Shown: positions 1 through 11,102, counted from the first letter of the stretch. The stretch: DNA of 64,000 bases from Propionicimonas sp020161015 (GCF_964266745.1 NZ_CAXWGX010000012.1:248001-312000), one strand, 5' to 3'. Numbers and translations are program-made. The notes: generated from the sequence alone by a model not told the origin.

Positions 1-1
1 C

Positions 2-1018
2 GACACCCCGGACACCGGCACGATCGTCGAGCTGGTCGACGTGGCCAACCAGAAGTTCCCGCGCCCCGACCGCGCCTGGACGGCGGCCGACACCCTCAAG
101 AACGTGGTGTTCCGTCTCGTCCAGCCCGACGGCCGAAGCGAGCTCCTGGTCGTCGGCCTGCCCGGTGACCGCGACGTGGACATGAAGCGGCTCGAGGCCG
201 CCGTGTCGCCGGCCGAGGCGGCGCCCGTCACCGACGAGGACTTCGCCGACAACCCCGGCCTGGTGAAGGGCTACATCGGCCCGGTGTCGCTGGCCACGGG
301 TGAGGCCGTGCAGTACCTCGGGGCCGAGGGCCCGCTGAAGGTGCGCTACCTGACCGACCCGCGGGTCGTGGACGGCACCGCCTGGATCACCGGCGCCAAC
401 GTCGTCGACACCCACATGGTCGACGTGGTGGCCGGCCGCGACTTCACCTCCGACGGCGTGCTCGACGTCGCCGAGATCCGCGAGGGCGATCCCGCCCCCG
501 ACGGCTCCGGCCCGCTCAGCCTGGCCCGTGGCATCGAGATGGGCCACATCTTCCAGCTCGGCCGCAAGTACGCCGATGCGCTGGGGCTGAAGGTGCTCGA
601 CGCCAACGGCAAGCTCGTGACGGTCACGATGGGCTCCTACGGCGTGGGCGTGTCCCGCGCCGTGGCCGCCGTGGCGGAGGCGACCTGCGACGAGCGCGGC
701 CTGGCGTGGCCCCGCGCGCTCGCGCCCTTCGACGTGCAGGTGCTGGCCACCGGCAAGGGCGACGAGATCGCTGCCGCCGCCGAGCAGCTGGCACACGACC
801 TCGACGCGCGTGGCGTCCGCGTGCTGCTCGACGACCGCAAGGCGAGCCCCGGGGTGAAGTTCGCCGACGCGGAGATCATGGGCATGCCGGTCTCGGTCGT
901 GGTCGGGCGCGGACTGGCCGACGGGCTCGTCGAGGTGCGCGACCGCGCCACCGGCGAGCGTGCCGAGGTGCCGGTCGCGGGTGCCGTGGACGCGGTGCTC
1001 GCAGCCGTCCGCGGCTGA
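2..1018 (+). CDS. proS: Prolyl-tRNA synthetase, C-terminal part (5' truncated by window edge)
   Basis: Charges tRNA-Pro with proline in the cytoplasm. The reading frame is open from base 2, so the N-terminal catalytic motifs lie outside the window. What is visible is a YbaK-like editing insertion (roughly the first 190 residues, with the GYIGPV and TGAN motifs), then class II motif 3 (GSYGVGVSR) and the anticodon-binding domain (FDVQVLATG, LLDDRKASPGVKFADAE). An editing insertion between motifs 2 and 3 is typical of bacterial-type ProS. A small GC hairpin follows the stop and separates it from rimP. Confidence 0.96.
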   Translation, partial: DTPDTGTIVELVDVANQKFPRPDRAWTAADTLKNVVFRLVQPDGRSELLVVGLPGDRDVDMKRLEAAVSPAEAAPVTDEDFADNPGLVKGYIGPVSLATGEAVQYLGAEGPLKVRYLTDPRVVDGTAWITGANVVDTHMVDVVAGRDFTSDGVLDVAEIREGDPAPDGSGPLSLARGIEMGHIFQLGRKYADALGLKVLDANGKLVTVTMGSYGVGVSRAVAAVAEATCDERGLAWPRALAPFDVQVLATGKGDEIAAAAEQLAHDLDARGVRVLLDDRKASPGVKFADAEIMGMPVSVVVGRGLADGLVEVRDRATGERAEVPVAGAVDAVLAAVRG

Positions 1019-1031
1019 CCCCGGCACCGCC

Positions 1032-1047
1032 GGCCCCGTCCGGGGCC
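1032..1047 (+). terminator. Short GC hairpin after proS
   Basis: GGCCCC and GGGGCC form a 6-bp stem around a 4-base loop, 14 bases after the proS stop. There is no T-run, as is common in high-GC actinobacteria. It probably ends proS transcription, but the stem is short. Confidence 0.45.
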
Positions 1048-1053
1048 TAGAAT
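1048..1053 (+). promoter_or_regulatory. Candidate -10 box for the rimP-nusA operon
   Basis: TAGAAT lies directly after the proS hairpin and 58 bases before the rimP start, so it could start the rimP-nusA transcript. No convincing -35 was found. Confidence 0.4.
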
Positions 1054-1111
1054 TGGCAGCCTGCGCAGCACAACACAACCGCATTCGCACAATCGGATCG
1101 AGGGACTGGCC

Positions 1112-1606
1112 ATGAACACCGCTGACCTGGAGGCGTTGGTCGCACCTGTGGCCGCGTCGCACTCCCTCGAGGTGGACCGGCTCGAGGTGATGACCGCGGG
1201 CAAGCGCTCGGTGGTGCGGGTCTTCCTCGACGGCGACGGCCCGGCGGGCCGCGGGCCGTCCCTGGACGAGATCGCCGAGGCGACGCGGGCCATCTCCGCG
1301 GTCCTTGACGCCGCGGACATCACCAAGGGCCGCCCCTACACCCTCGAGGTCTCCTCGCGCGGGGTGAGCCGTCCGCTCACCCACCCCCGGCACTTCCGCC
1401 GCAACACCGGACGCCTGGTCGAGCTCGCGCTGGCCGAGGGCACGGTGACCGGACGGGTGCTCGCCGCGGACGAGGAGTCGGTCGAGGTCGAGGTCGACGG
1501 CACCCCACGGCGCGTGGCGCTGGCGGACGTGCGGCGGGCACTGGTGCAGGTGGAACTGAACCGGCCGGTCGAGGGCGAGGACACCGAAGAGGAAGCAGAG
1601 GTCTGA
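1112..1606 (+). CDS. rimP: Ribosome maturation factor RimP
   Basis: RimP assists late maturation of the 30S subunit in the cytoplasm. The 164-residue protein has the usual two-domain layout: an N-terminal alpha/beta domain (LEVDRLEVM, VVRVFLDGDG, YTLEVSSRGVSRPL) and an SH3-like C-terminal barrel with an acidic tail. The motif EVSSRGVSRPL near residue 80 is the family hallmark. The ATG start is preceded by GAGGGAC. One base separates its stop from nusA, so the two are cotranscribed and probably translationally coupled. Confidence 0.95.
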   Translation: MNTADLEALVAPVAASHSLEVDRLEVMTAGKRSVVRVFLDGDGPAGRGPSLDEIAEATRAISAVLDAADITKGRPYTLEVSSRGVSRPLTHPRHFRRNTGRLVELALAEGTVTGRVLAADEESVEVEVDGTPRRVALADVRRALVQVELNRPVEGEDTEEEAEV

Positions 1607-1607
1607 C

Positions 1608-2576
1608 GTGGACGTCGACATGAGTGCGCTCAAGCAGCTGGAGCGCGACAAGGAGATCAGCATGGACGTGCTGATCGGCGCCCTGTCGGAGGCGCTGCTG
1701 AACGCCTACGAGAAGACCCCCGGCGCCGTGCCGGGATCGCGGGTCGAGATCGACCGGCGCTCGGGCAAGGTGACCGTGTTCGCCCCGGAGCTCGACGAGG
1801 AGGAGAACCGGATCGGCGAGTTCGACCACACCCCGGAGGGCTTCGGGCGCGTGGCCGCCACGACGGCCCGGCAGGTGATCTTCCAGCGGCTCCGCGAGGC
1901 GGAGGACGAGCAGAAGTTCGGCCACTTCGCCGGGGTCGAGGGCGACATCGTCCTCGGCGTCGTCCAGCAGGACCGCGACTCGCGTACCGTCCGCGTCGAC
2001 CTGGGCAGCATCGAGGCGATCATGCCGCAGGCCGAGCAGGTGCCCGGCGAGGACTACCGCCACGGGCTGCGCCTGCGGGTGTACGTGGTCAGCGTGCGGC
2101 GTGAGTTGCGCGGGCCGCAGGTGGTGGTCTCGCGCACCCACCCGAACCTCGTCGCCAAGCTGTTCCGCATGGAGGTGCCCGAGATCGAGCACGGCATCGT
2201 CGAGATCAAGGCGATCGCCCGCGAGGCCGGCCATCGCACCAAGATCGCCGTGGTGAGCAACAACCCCGACGTGTCCGCCAAGGGCGCCTGCATCGGCCCC
2301 ATGGGCCAGCGGGTGCGCGCGGTGATGCACGAACTGAACGAGGAGAAGATCGACATCATCGACTACTCCGACGACCCGAAGGTCTTCGTCGCGCAGGCGC
2401 TCAGCCCGGCCAAGGTGACGTCGGTGACGGTCACCGACGCCACCGCGCGGGCCGCGCGCGTGGTGGTGCCGGACTACCAGCTGTCGCTCGCCATCGGCCG
2501 GGAGGGGCAGAACGCCCGCCTCGCGGCCCGGCTGACCGGCTGGCGGATCGACATCCGTCCCGACACCGCCGAATAG
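1608..2576 (+). CDS. nusA: Transcription termination/antitermination factor NusA
   Basis: NusA binds RNA polymerase and nascent RNA and modulates pausing, termination and antitermination. The 322-residue protein shows the N-terminal RNAP-binding domain (about 1-120), an S1 domain, then two KH domains; the second contains the GREGQNARLAARLTGW motif near residue 300. It lacks the C-terminal acidic repeats of E. coli NusA, as is normal in actinobacteria. The GTG start (MDVDMSALKQL) matches the family N-terminus. It follows rimP by one base. The usual next gene, ylxR, is displaced by an antisense gene starting its 3' end four bases downstream. Confidence 0.97.
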   Translation: MDVDMSALKQLERDKEISMDVLIGALSEALLNAYEKTPGAVPGSRVEIDRRSGKVTVFAPELDEEENRIGEFDHTPEGFGRVAATTARQVIFQRLREAEDEQKFGHFAGVEGDIVLGVVQQDRDSRTVRVDLGSIEAIMPQAEQVPGEDYRHGLRLRVYVVSVRRELRGPQVVVSRTHPNLVAKLFRMEVPEIEHGIVEIKAIAREAGHRTKIAVVSNNPDVSAKGACIGPMGQRVRAVMHELNEEKIDIIDYSDDPKVFVAQALSPAKVTSVTVTDATARAARVVVPDYQLSLAIGREGQNARLAARLTGWRIDIRPDTAE

Positions 2577-2580
2577 CCGG

Positions 2581-3111
2581 CTACTTCTGCGTCGGCGTCG
2601 CCGACGGCTGCGTGCCGGCGTCGTCGCGCAGTTCCGACATCGCCTCCTGCAACGCGGCGAGCACCTTCGCCTCGTCGAGGTCCAGCTTGTCGGCCAGGGT
2701 CTTCGCGATCGATTCGGCGAACCCCGACCGGTCGCCCATGCCGTCCGGCTGACCGGAGGGACGCCCGGTCGGCTCGCCCGTCGGTTGCCCGGTCGGCTCG
2801 CCCGTCGGCGCGCCGTCCGGCCGCCCGGCCGGTACCGCCTCCTCCAGCGCCGTCCGGACGGTGGCCTCGTCGACGCCGAGCTTGCCGGCGAGGGACGCCG
2901 CCAGGCGGTCGGTGTCGAACCCACCGCGGCCGGAGCCCGGGCCGGCGTCCCCGTCGCGGTCCGTGCCGGCGCCGGTGGACGCGCTGGCCGGCGCGGCGGC
3001 GCCGTCCTGGCCGCCTGCGAGGTTGGCCGCGAGCGCGCCGACACCGACCGCCGCCCCGATCGCGATCACTGCCGAACCCACGCCGATCGCGATGGTCGCC
3101 CTGCTGGTCAT
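2581..3111 (-). CDS. Membrane-anchored protein with two tandem helical repeats, function unknown
   Basis: I do not recognise a named family. The 176-residue product has an N-terminal hydrophobic segment (about residues 7-31, probable membrane anchor or signal) followed by an acidic low-complexity region. Two related repeats of about 25 residues follow: LAGKLGVDEATVRTALEEA and LADKLDLDEAKVLAALQEA. They are separated by a Pro/Thr/Gly linker built from GEPTGQPT-like units. The start is an ATG preceded by AAGGAG. It sits antisense between nusA and ylxR, breaking an otherwise conserved operon, with its 3' end four bases from the nusA stop. Likely extracytoplasmic. Confidence 0.75.
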   Translation of the reverse strand: MTSRATIAIGVGSAVIAIGAAVGVGALAANLAGGQDGAAAPASASTGAGTDRDGDAGPGSGRGGFDTDRLAASLAGKLGVDEATVRTALEEAVPAGRPDGAPTGEPTGQPTGEPTGRPSGQPDGMGDRSGFAESIAKTLADKLDLDEAKVLAALQEAMSELRDDAGTQPSATPTQK

Positions 3112-3276
3112 GTGTCTCCTTGCCGCTGTGGGAGCCCGTTGCTCCATCCCGGAGCCCAGCACACCGCGAGCTGCTGTGGTCGGGCCCCGGCCGGGCTGGG
3201 AGCCCGCTGTGGATCCCGGGTGTGCACGCAGGACGCGGGTCCCGCAGCCTGCGCGGGCAACCGGGAACAGGCGGCC

Positions 3277-3282
3277 TACACT
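3277..3282 (+). promoter_or_regulatory. -10 box TACACT for leaderless ylxR
   Basis: TACACT ends 8 bases before the ylxR GTG, which itself has no Shine-Dalgarno sequence. A transcript starting at the GTG would be leaderless. This separate promoter makes sense because the antisense gene blocks read-through from nusA. Confidence 0.5.
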
Positions 3283-3290
3283 GCGACGTT

Positions 3291-3536
3291 GTGATCGGAG
3301 TTCGCACGTGCATCGGGTGCCGCGGCACCGCGGGCAAGGCCGAACTGGTGCGGCTGGTGTGGAACCCGGGCACGGGCACGGTGGTCGTCGACGGGTCCCA
3401 GGTGATGCCCGGCCGCGGCTGCTACCTCCACCCGGGATGCGCGGCCGCCGTCGTGAAGCGGCGCGCCGTGGCCAGGGCGTTGCGCCGTCCCGTCGACGGG
3501 AGCCAGGTCGCCCGGCTGCTCGGCGTCCCCGATTAA
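3291..3536 (+). CDS. ylxR: YlxR family RNA-binding protein
   Basis: A small (81-residue) DUF448 protein. The family folds around a GRGCY motif and carries paired cysteines, seen here as RTCIGCR at the N-terminus and GRGCYLHPGCAAAV mid-protein. Members bind nucleic acid and have been linked to RNase P and stress gene expression; the exact role here is unknown. The GTG start is chosen because the conserved region begins four residues later (VIGVRTCIGCR), although the frame stays open upstream. It precedes infB, as in most bacteria. Confidence 0.88.
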   Translation: MIGVRTCIGCRGTAGKAELVRLVWNPGTGTVVVDGSQVMPGRGCYLHPGCAAAVVKRRAVARALRRPVDGSQVARLLGVPD

Positions 3537-3557
3537 GGGTTTGCGGACGGAAAAGGA

Positions 3558-3563
3558 TAGACT
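3558..3563 (+). promoter_or_regulatory. Candidate -10 box for infB
   Basis: TAGACT lies 138 bases upstream of the infB start. The same hexamer appears upstream of rpsO. A good -35 at normal spacing was not seen. If used, it gives infB a leader of about 130 bases. Confidence 0.4.
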
Positions 3564-3618
3564 CTTGCCCGCGCGTCCGCCGTCGTGGCGAACACAACCA
3601 GAAAGTGGGCTAACGCTC

Positions 3619-3664
3619 ATGACCACTCGATGAGTACCTCGAAATGAGCACTGAACACAACTAG
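3619..3664 (+). other. Three chained micro-ORFs in the infB leader
   Basis: Three consecutive minimal reading frames are joined by ATGA stop-start overlaps: 3619-3633 (MTTR), 3630-3647 (MSTSK) and 3644-3664 (MSTEHN, ending in TAG). None has a strong Shine-Dalgarno of its own. They end 37 bases before the infB GTG, with a hairpin in between. Whether they are translated is unknown; they could be a translational sensor or a chance arrangement. Confidence 0.4.
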
Positions 3665-3666
3665 CT

Positions 3667-3689
3667 GGTCCGTCGCGCCCGCGCGGACC
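3667..3689 (+). promoter_or_regulatory. Hairpin just upstream of the infB ribosome binding site
   Basis: GGTCCG and CGGACC form a 6-bp stem that can extend inward through CGC/GCG pairs. It ends two bases before the GAAGGAG that serves infB, so it could influence initiation on infB mRNA. Confidence 0.4.
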
Positions 3690-3701
3690 TGAAGGAGAGT
3701 A

Positions 3702-6602
<2,901 letters not shown>

Positions 6603-6635
6603 CCGCACCGGTGAGCTCTTCGAGAGGAAGCAACC

Positions 6636-7076
6636 ATGAGCAGCCCGCGTTACGCGAAGATCTCCGAGCAGATCAAGGAGATCATCGCCCGCATGCTCGA
6701 GCGCCGGATCAAGGATCCCCGGCTCGGGTTCGTGACGATCACGGACGTGCGTATCACCGGTGACGGCCGGGAGGCGACCGTCTTCTACACGGTCCTCGGC
6801 GGTGCCGACGACCGTGCCGCCAGCGCGATCGCCCTGCACTCGGCCACCGGACTGCTGCGCTCGACCGTGGGCAAGCAGCTCGGGCTGAAGTTCACGCCCA
6901 CCCTCGAGTTCGTGCTGGACGCCGTCGAGGAGGACGCCGCGCACCTGGAGGACGTGCTCGTGCGCGCCCGGGCACAGGACGCCGCCGTCGCGGCCCAGGC
7001 CGCCGGCGCCACCTATGCCGGTGACCCCGATCCCTACCGCAAGCCCGGTGAGGACGACGACGAGGACGCCGAGTGA
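6636..7076 (+). CDS. rbfA: 30S ribosome-binding factor RbfA
   Basis: Cold-shock-associated factor that binds the immature 30S subunit and helps 16S rRNA 5'-end processing. The 146-residue protein has the single KH-like fold with the signature segments RYAKISEQIKEIIARML, DPRLGFVTITDVRIT and TPTLEFVLD. The C-terminal 30 residues are acidic and likely disordered. ATG start after GAGAGGAAG, 33 bases after infB, in the same operon. Confidence 0.95.
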   Translation: MSSPRYAKISEQIKEIIARMLERRIKDPRLGFVTITDVRITGDGREATVFYTVLGGADDRAASAIALHSATGLLRSTVGKQLGLKFTPTLEFVLDAVEEDAAHLEDVLVRARAQDAAVAAQAAGATYAGDPDPYRKPGEDDDEDAE

Positions 7077-7098
7077 TCCCGTCGCCGTCCTGCGTGCG

Positions 7099-8034
7099 GT
7101 GAGTACGCCGACCGACCCACAGCACGTGGCGCGGGACGGGCTGCTGGTGGTCGACAAGCCCCAGGGCTGGACGTCCCACCAGGTCGTCGCGCGCGTCCGC
7201 CGCCTGCTGGGGACGAAGAAGGTCGGCCACGCCGGCACGCTCGACCCGATGGCCACCGGCGTCCTGCTCGTCGGGGCCGACCGCGCCACCCGGCTGCTCG
7301 GCCACCTCGCCGGGCACGACAAGACCTACACCGCGACGATCCGGCTCGGCCAGGCGACCGTCACCGACGACGCCGAGGGCGAGGTGACCGCGGCCATCGG
7401 CGCCGCCGGGGTGGACGAGGCGATGGTCCGCGACGCCGTGGGCGCGTTCGTCGGCCCGATCAGCCAGGTCCCCTCGGCGGTCTCTGCGATCAAGGTGGAC
7501 GGGCGGCGCGCGTACGCGATGGTCCGGGCCGGCGAGGACGTCCAGCTGGCCGCCCGGAGGGTGGTCGTCGACCGGTTCGACGTGCTCGGGGTGCGCCCCG
7601 GCGTTGCCGCGGACGACGCGGCGACTCCCGTCCTCGACGTGGACGTGGTCGTCGACTGCTCCTCGGGAACCTACATCCGGGCACTGGCCCGCGACCTCGG
7701 CGCGGCCCTGGGGTGCGGCGGCCACCTGACCGCGCTGCGCCGGACCCGCATCGGCGCGTTCGGGCTCGATCTCGTGGGACTGGACGCCGAGGGGCTCGTC
7801 GGCGACTCCGCCCCGGTCCTGCTCACGCCGGCCGACGTGGCCCGTCGCGCGTTCCCGACGATCGAGGTGGACGCCGAGGTGGCCCGCGAGATCGGCTACG
7901 GCCGCAGCCTCGCCCTCTCCGTCCCCGCCGACCCGACCGCGCTGGTGGCCGGCGACAGCCTGCTCGCGCTGTACCGCCCCGGCGAGGACGGTCGAGCCCA
8001 CCCCGTCGCGGTCCTGGCCCCGGCGAGTTGCTAG
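7099..8034 (+). CDS. truB: tRNA pseudouridine-55 synthase TruB
   Basis: Isomerises uridine 55 in the T-loop of tRNAs. The catalytic Asp lies in GHAGTLDPMATGVLL near residue 50, preceded by the LLVVDKPQGWTSHQVV motif. SGTYIRALARDLG near residue 190 is the second family signature, and a C-terminal PUA-like segment ends the protein. I chose the GTG at 7099, 22 bases after rbfA; a second in-frame GTG at 7126 is possible, and neither has a clear Shine-Dalgarno. About 311 residues, normal for actinobacteria. Confidence 0.95.
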   Translation: MSTPTDPQHVARDGLLVVDKPQGWTSHQVVARVRRLLGTKKVGHAGTLDPMATGVLLVGADRATRLLGHLAGHDKTYTATIRLGQATVTDDAEGEVTAAIGAAGVDEAMVRDAVGAFVGPISQVPSAVSAIKVDGRRAYAMVRAGEDVQLAARRVVVDRFDVLGVRPGVAADDAATPVLDVDVVVDCSSGTYIRALARDLGAALGCGGHLTALRRTRIGAFGLDLVGLDAEGLVGDSAPVLLTPADVARRAFPTIEVDAEVAREIGYGRSLALSVPADPTALVAGDSLLALYRPGEDGRAHPVAVLAPASC

Positions 8035-8075
8035 GGTTCTTGTTCGGTGCGACCTGACCAGCGCGGAAGGTGGAA

Positions 8076-9011
8076 GTGAGCTCAGCAACCGTCGTCATCG
8101 GCAACTTCGATGGCGTTCATCCCGGGCATCGTGAGGTGCTGGCAGAAGCGAAGCGCAGGCAGCCGGGGCTGCCGCTGATCGTGGTGACCTTCTGGCCCCA
8201 TCCCGTCTCCGTGCTGCGCCCGGAGGTCGGCCCGATGCTGCTCACCTCCCTCGAGGCGAGGATCGAGCTGCTGACCGCCGCCGGTGCCGACCGCGTCGAG
8301 GTGATCGACTTCACGCCGGAGTTCGCCACCTGGTCTCCGTCCGACTTCGTCGAGCGCGTGCTGCTCCCGCTCGATCCGGCCGTGGTCGTGGTGGGGGAGA
8401 ACTTCCGGTTCGGGCATCGCGCGGCCGGCAACGTCGGCACCCTGCGCGAGCTCGCCGCCGGCCGGTTCGAGGTCGAGGGCCTGGCGCTGGTGCGCTTCGG
8501 CGACGAGGAGACCTGTTCCACCCGCATCCGTGAGGCACTCGCCACCGGCGACGTGGCCCACGCCGCAGAGCATCTGGGCCGCCCGTTCTGCTTCCGCGGG
8601 GTGGTGACCCACGGGGACCGGCGGGGTCGCACGCTGGGCTACCCGACCGCCAACCTGCCCGTCCCCGACAAGCTGGCCTGCCCCGCCGACGGCGTCTACG
8701 CCGGCTGGGTGACCCGGCGCGACGGCCTGGACGCCCACGGCGAGGCACTGCCCTCCGGCGAGCCGGCGCCGCGCTGGCCGGCGGCGATCTCCGTGGGGAC
8801 GAACCCGACCTTCGACGGCCTCTCCCGGCGCGTGGAGTCCTACGTCCTGGACCGGGACGACCTCGAGCTCTACGACGCGCCGATCTCGGTGGAGTTCACC
8901 GCCCGCATCCGCGGCCAGGTGCGCTTCACCGACATCGACGAGCTCATCGACAAGATGGCCGAGGATGTCCAGGAGTGCCACCGCCTCCTCGGGGTGGATC
9001 CGCGCCGCTGA
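8076..9011 (+). CDS. ribF: Bifunctional riboflavin kinase / FAD synthetase RibF
   Basis: Phosphorylates riboflavin to FMN and adenylates FMN to FAD. The N-terminal nucleotidyltransferase domain opens with VVIGNFDGVHPGHREVL and contains FSTRIR-like CSTRIREAL near residue 150. The C-terminal kinase domain begins near 175 (GRTLGYPTANL) and includes the GVY and NPTF motifs. Two in-frame GTGs exist; 8076 is preferred because GGAAGG lies five bases upstream. The alternative is 8070. It follows truB in the same operon, as in most bacteria. Confidence 0.95.
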   Translation: MSSATVVIGNFDGVHPGHREVLAEAKRRQPGLPLIVVTFWPHPVSVLRPEVGPMLLTSLEARIELLTAAGADRVEVIDFTPEFATWSPSDFVERVLLPLDPAVVVVGENFRFGHRAAGNVGTLRELAAGRFEVEGLALVRFGDEETCSTRIREALATGDVAHAAEHLGRPFCFRGVVTHGDRRGRTLGYPTANLPVPDKLACPADGVYAGWVTRRDGLDAHGEALPSGEPAPRWPAAISVGTNPTFDGLSRRVESYVLDRDDLELYDAPISVEFTARIRGQVRFTDIDELIDKMAEDVQECHRLLGVDPRR

Positions 9012-9049
9012 GGCTTCCCGCCTCGCCCCCGTGCGGGCACAATTGGGGA

Positions 9050-9490
9050 ATGTTCGGGCTCGGTCCGATCCGTCGCTGGGTGACGGAGCTGGTCGTACCG
9101 GCGAAGGTTCCCTCCGCCGGACTCAGCCTTGCCGAGGAGGACGTGGAGGAGCTCTCCGCGATCGGTGCCCGGGTGGCCGCCGAGTACGGGGTGAGTTCTC
9201 CCGCCGTGCTCTCGGCCAACCTCGCCCGCCTCATCCGGCGCCAGGTGCCGGTGCGCGCCTTCCGCTCCGGCGAGGTGCGCAGCGTCGGCGGGCTGCAATT
9301 CGCCGACGGGACGGTGGTGCTCGTCCGCGGGCGTCGTGCCGGCGACCTCGGACGGCTGGCCGCAGGGGTGCACCTGGGGCCCGTCCACCTCGACGACTTC
9401 CACGCGGAGCCGGACGGGGTGACGGTGGACGTGAGCTTCGGCGGCCACCACGAGCGGTTGCACGCGCTCGGCATCACCGAACCCTGCTAG
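9050..9490 (+). CDS. Small protein of unknown function
   Basis: A 146-residue soluble protein that I do not recognise. It has no membrane segment or signal peptide. The N-terminal half is helical and acidic (SLAEEDVEELSAIGARVAAE); the C-terminal half looks like a small beta-rich domain (VGGLQFADGTVVLVRGRR, GVTVDVSFGGHHERL). A CACAAT box ends six bases before the ATG and there is no proper Shine-Dalgarno, suggesting a leaderless transcript. It lies 38 bases after ribF and converges with an acetyltransferase gene. Confidence 0.7.
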   Translation: MFGLGPIRRWVTELVVPAKVPSAGLSLAEEDVEELSAIGARVAAEYGVSSPAVLSANLARLIRRQVPVRAFRSGEVRSVGGLQFADGTVVLVRGRRAGDLGRLAAGVHLGPVHLDDFHAEPDGVTVDVSFGGHHERLHALGITEPC

Positions 9491-9509
9491 GGCGCCGGCG
9501 CGCCCGGGA

Positions 9510-10001
9510 TCACCGCGTCATCAGCGACTTGCGGTAGATCGCGTCGGTCTGCTCGGTGGTGTAGACCGCGCCCCCGGCGTCCACCGCCTCGTAGGTGGTC
9601 AGGGCGTGGTCGCCGGTGGGGGTGTAGTCGAGGCCGATGTACATCGGGATGGCCGCCTCGTTGTCGGGGTTGACCCGGAGGAACACCTCGACGAAGCCGA
9701 GGGAGGCAGCCAGCTGCTCGAGGAAGGTGGTGAGCGCCCGCGCCGCGCCCTGGCGACGGTGCTCCGGGTAGACCCAGAGGTTCTTCAGCTCCGGGCACAG
9801 CGGTCCGTCGGGGCGGCAGTCCAGCACGCTGGTGCCCAGGGGCGTGTCGCCGCGCAGGGCGATCGCGTAGTAGTAGTCGCCGCTGGCCTGCCGCTCGGCG
9901 TGGCGTTGCGCGATGTGGGCGGACGGGTGGGCCTCCAGCGCGTGGAGGGCCGGCAGGTCCGCTTCGGTGCACAGGCGCACGGTGATCGGCTCCAGGGTCA
10001 T
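9510..10001 (-). CDS. GNAT family N-acetyltransferase
   Basis: A 163-residue GCN5-related acetyltransferase. The acetyl-CoA-binding motif A is visible as LWVYPEHRRQGAARALTTFL (about residues 74-93), followed by a motif B-like FLRVNPDNEAAIPMYIGLDY. The substrate cannot be told from sequence. ATG start preceded by GGAGG. It is transcribed towards the preceding small gene, with a 19-base gap between stops. Confidence 0.88.
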   Translation of the reverse strand: MTLEPITVRLCTEADLPALHALEAHPSAHIAQRHAERQASGDYYYAIALRGDTPLGTSVLDCRPDGPLCPELKNLWVYPEHRRQGAARALTTFLEQLAASLGFVEVFLRVNPDNEAAIPMYIGLDYTPTGDHALTTYEAVDAGGAVYTTEQTDAIYRKSLMTR

Positions 10002-10189
10002 GCATCCTCCGTGGTGGTGGGGGCACTCAGGCTCCCAGTCTTACCCGGGCCCCCCCAACGCCATTCGCCGTCTTGCCTGACGATCCTCAGGGGCGTGCAA
10101 CGACATCATCACGATCTCGGGAGCTTCCTGCGAGCCGCCTGTGCACGTGCTAGAGAGTGGACCAAACCTTGTTAAGGGGGAAGGAAGAG

Positions 10190-10993
10190 ATGATCCGCAC
10201 TCGCATCCTGGTCGCGTTCGCCGCCGGGATGACCCTGCTCGCCGGATGCGCGACCGCTGCTCCGGTGCCCGCGCAGACGGCCCCGGCCAGCGTGCCGCCC
10301 GCCTCGGATGCACCCGCGACGTCGGCGGCCGCACCCGCCGGCAGCGACATCGACGACTTCATGGCCAAGGTGGTCGCGGCACAGAAGGGCGTGAAGACGT
10401 ACACCCTGGACATGTCGATGGAGACCGTGATGGCGGGCCAGCCGGCCAAGATCGTGATGAAGGGTGTCGTCGACCAGAGCGACCCGGCCAACATCAACAT
10501 GTCGATGGACATGGACTTCGCTGGCATGCAGATGAAGACGCTGAAGGTCGACGGGGCGATGTACCTGAAGATGGCGGCCACCGGCAAGCAGTGGATGAAG
10601 GTCCCCAAGGACCAGATGGCGCAGTACGAGAGCGCCACCGACTCCGCGGACCTCACCGCCGGCATGGAGAAGGCCAAGGGCGCCATGAAGAAGATCGACC
10701 TCGTCGGTGACGAGACGATCGACGGCGTGGCCGTGCACCACTACCGGATCACCGTCGACGCCGCGGGGTTGTCGGAGATGACCGGGTCGGACGCGAAGAT
10801 CTCCGGCGACACGTTCGACTACGACGTCTGGCTCGACGACGCCAACCTGATGCGCAAGGTCTCCATGGACGTGAAGGCCGACGCCGACGGCGAGGAGCTC
10901 CCGATGACCGTGAACGGTGTCATGGGCCACTTCAACGAACCGGTGAACATCACGGCGCCCGATCCCAAGGACGTCGTGGAGATGGGCGGCTAG
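10190..10993 (+). CDS. LppX/LprG-like lipoprotein
   Basis: A 267-residue predicted lipoprotein: basic start, hydrophobic segment and lipobox LLAGC with the acylated Cys near residue 21, followed by an Ala/Pro/Ser linker. The mature part resembles the LppX_LprAFG family of actinobacterial envelope lipoproteins (DDFMAKVVAAQKGVKTYTL, GVVDQSDPANINMSM, YDVWLDDANLMRKVSMD). In mycobacteria these bind lipids or lipoglycans. The Met-rich middle (NMSMDMDFAGMQMKT) is striking. The ATG follows GGGGGAAGGAAG. A strong bidirectional terminator lies downstream. Confidence 0.85.
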   Translation: MIRTRILVAFAAGMTLLAGCATAAPVPAQTAPASVPPASDAPATSAAAPAGSDIDDFMAKVVAAQKGVKTYTLDMSMETVMAGQPAKIVMKGVVDQSDPANINMSMDMDFAGMQMKTLKVDGAMYLKMAATGKQWMKVPKDQMAQYESATDSADLTAGMEKAKGAMKKIDLVGDETIDGVAVHHYRITVDAAGLSEMTGSDAKISGDTFDYDVWLDDANLMRKVSMDVKADADGEELPMTVNGVMGHFNEPVNITAPDPKDVVEMGG

Positions 10994-11010
10994 CGGGGCG
11001 CGCGCCCACC

Positions 11011-11072
11011 CGACGCAGAACCCCCATGGGAGGCGGCCCGGTCAGGGCCCCGACCATGGGGGTTCTGCGTCG
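11011..11072 (+). terminator. Strong bidirectional terminator between the lipoprotein gene and pntB
   Basis: CGACGCAGAACCCCCATGG and its exact reverse complement form a 19-bp perfect stem around a 24-base GC-rich loop. Positioned between converging genes, it likely stops transcription from both sides. Confidence 0.85.
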
Positions 11073-11102
11073 TTCGGGGCCGGCGCGCGCCGGCCGTCCG
11101 GG

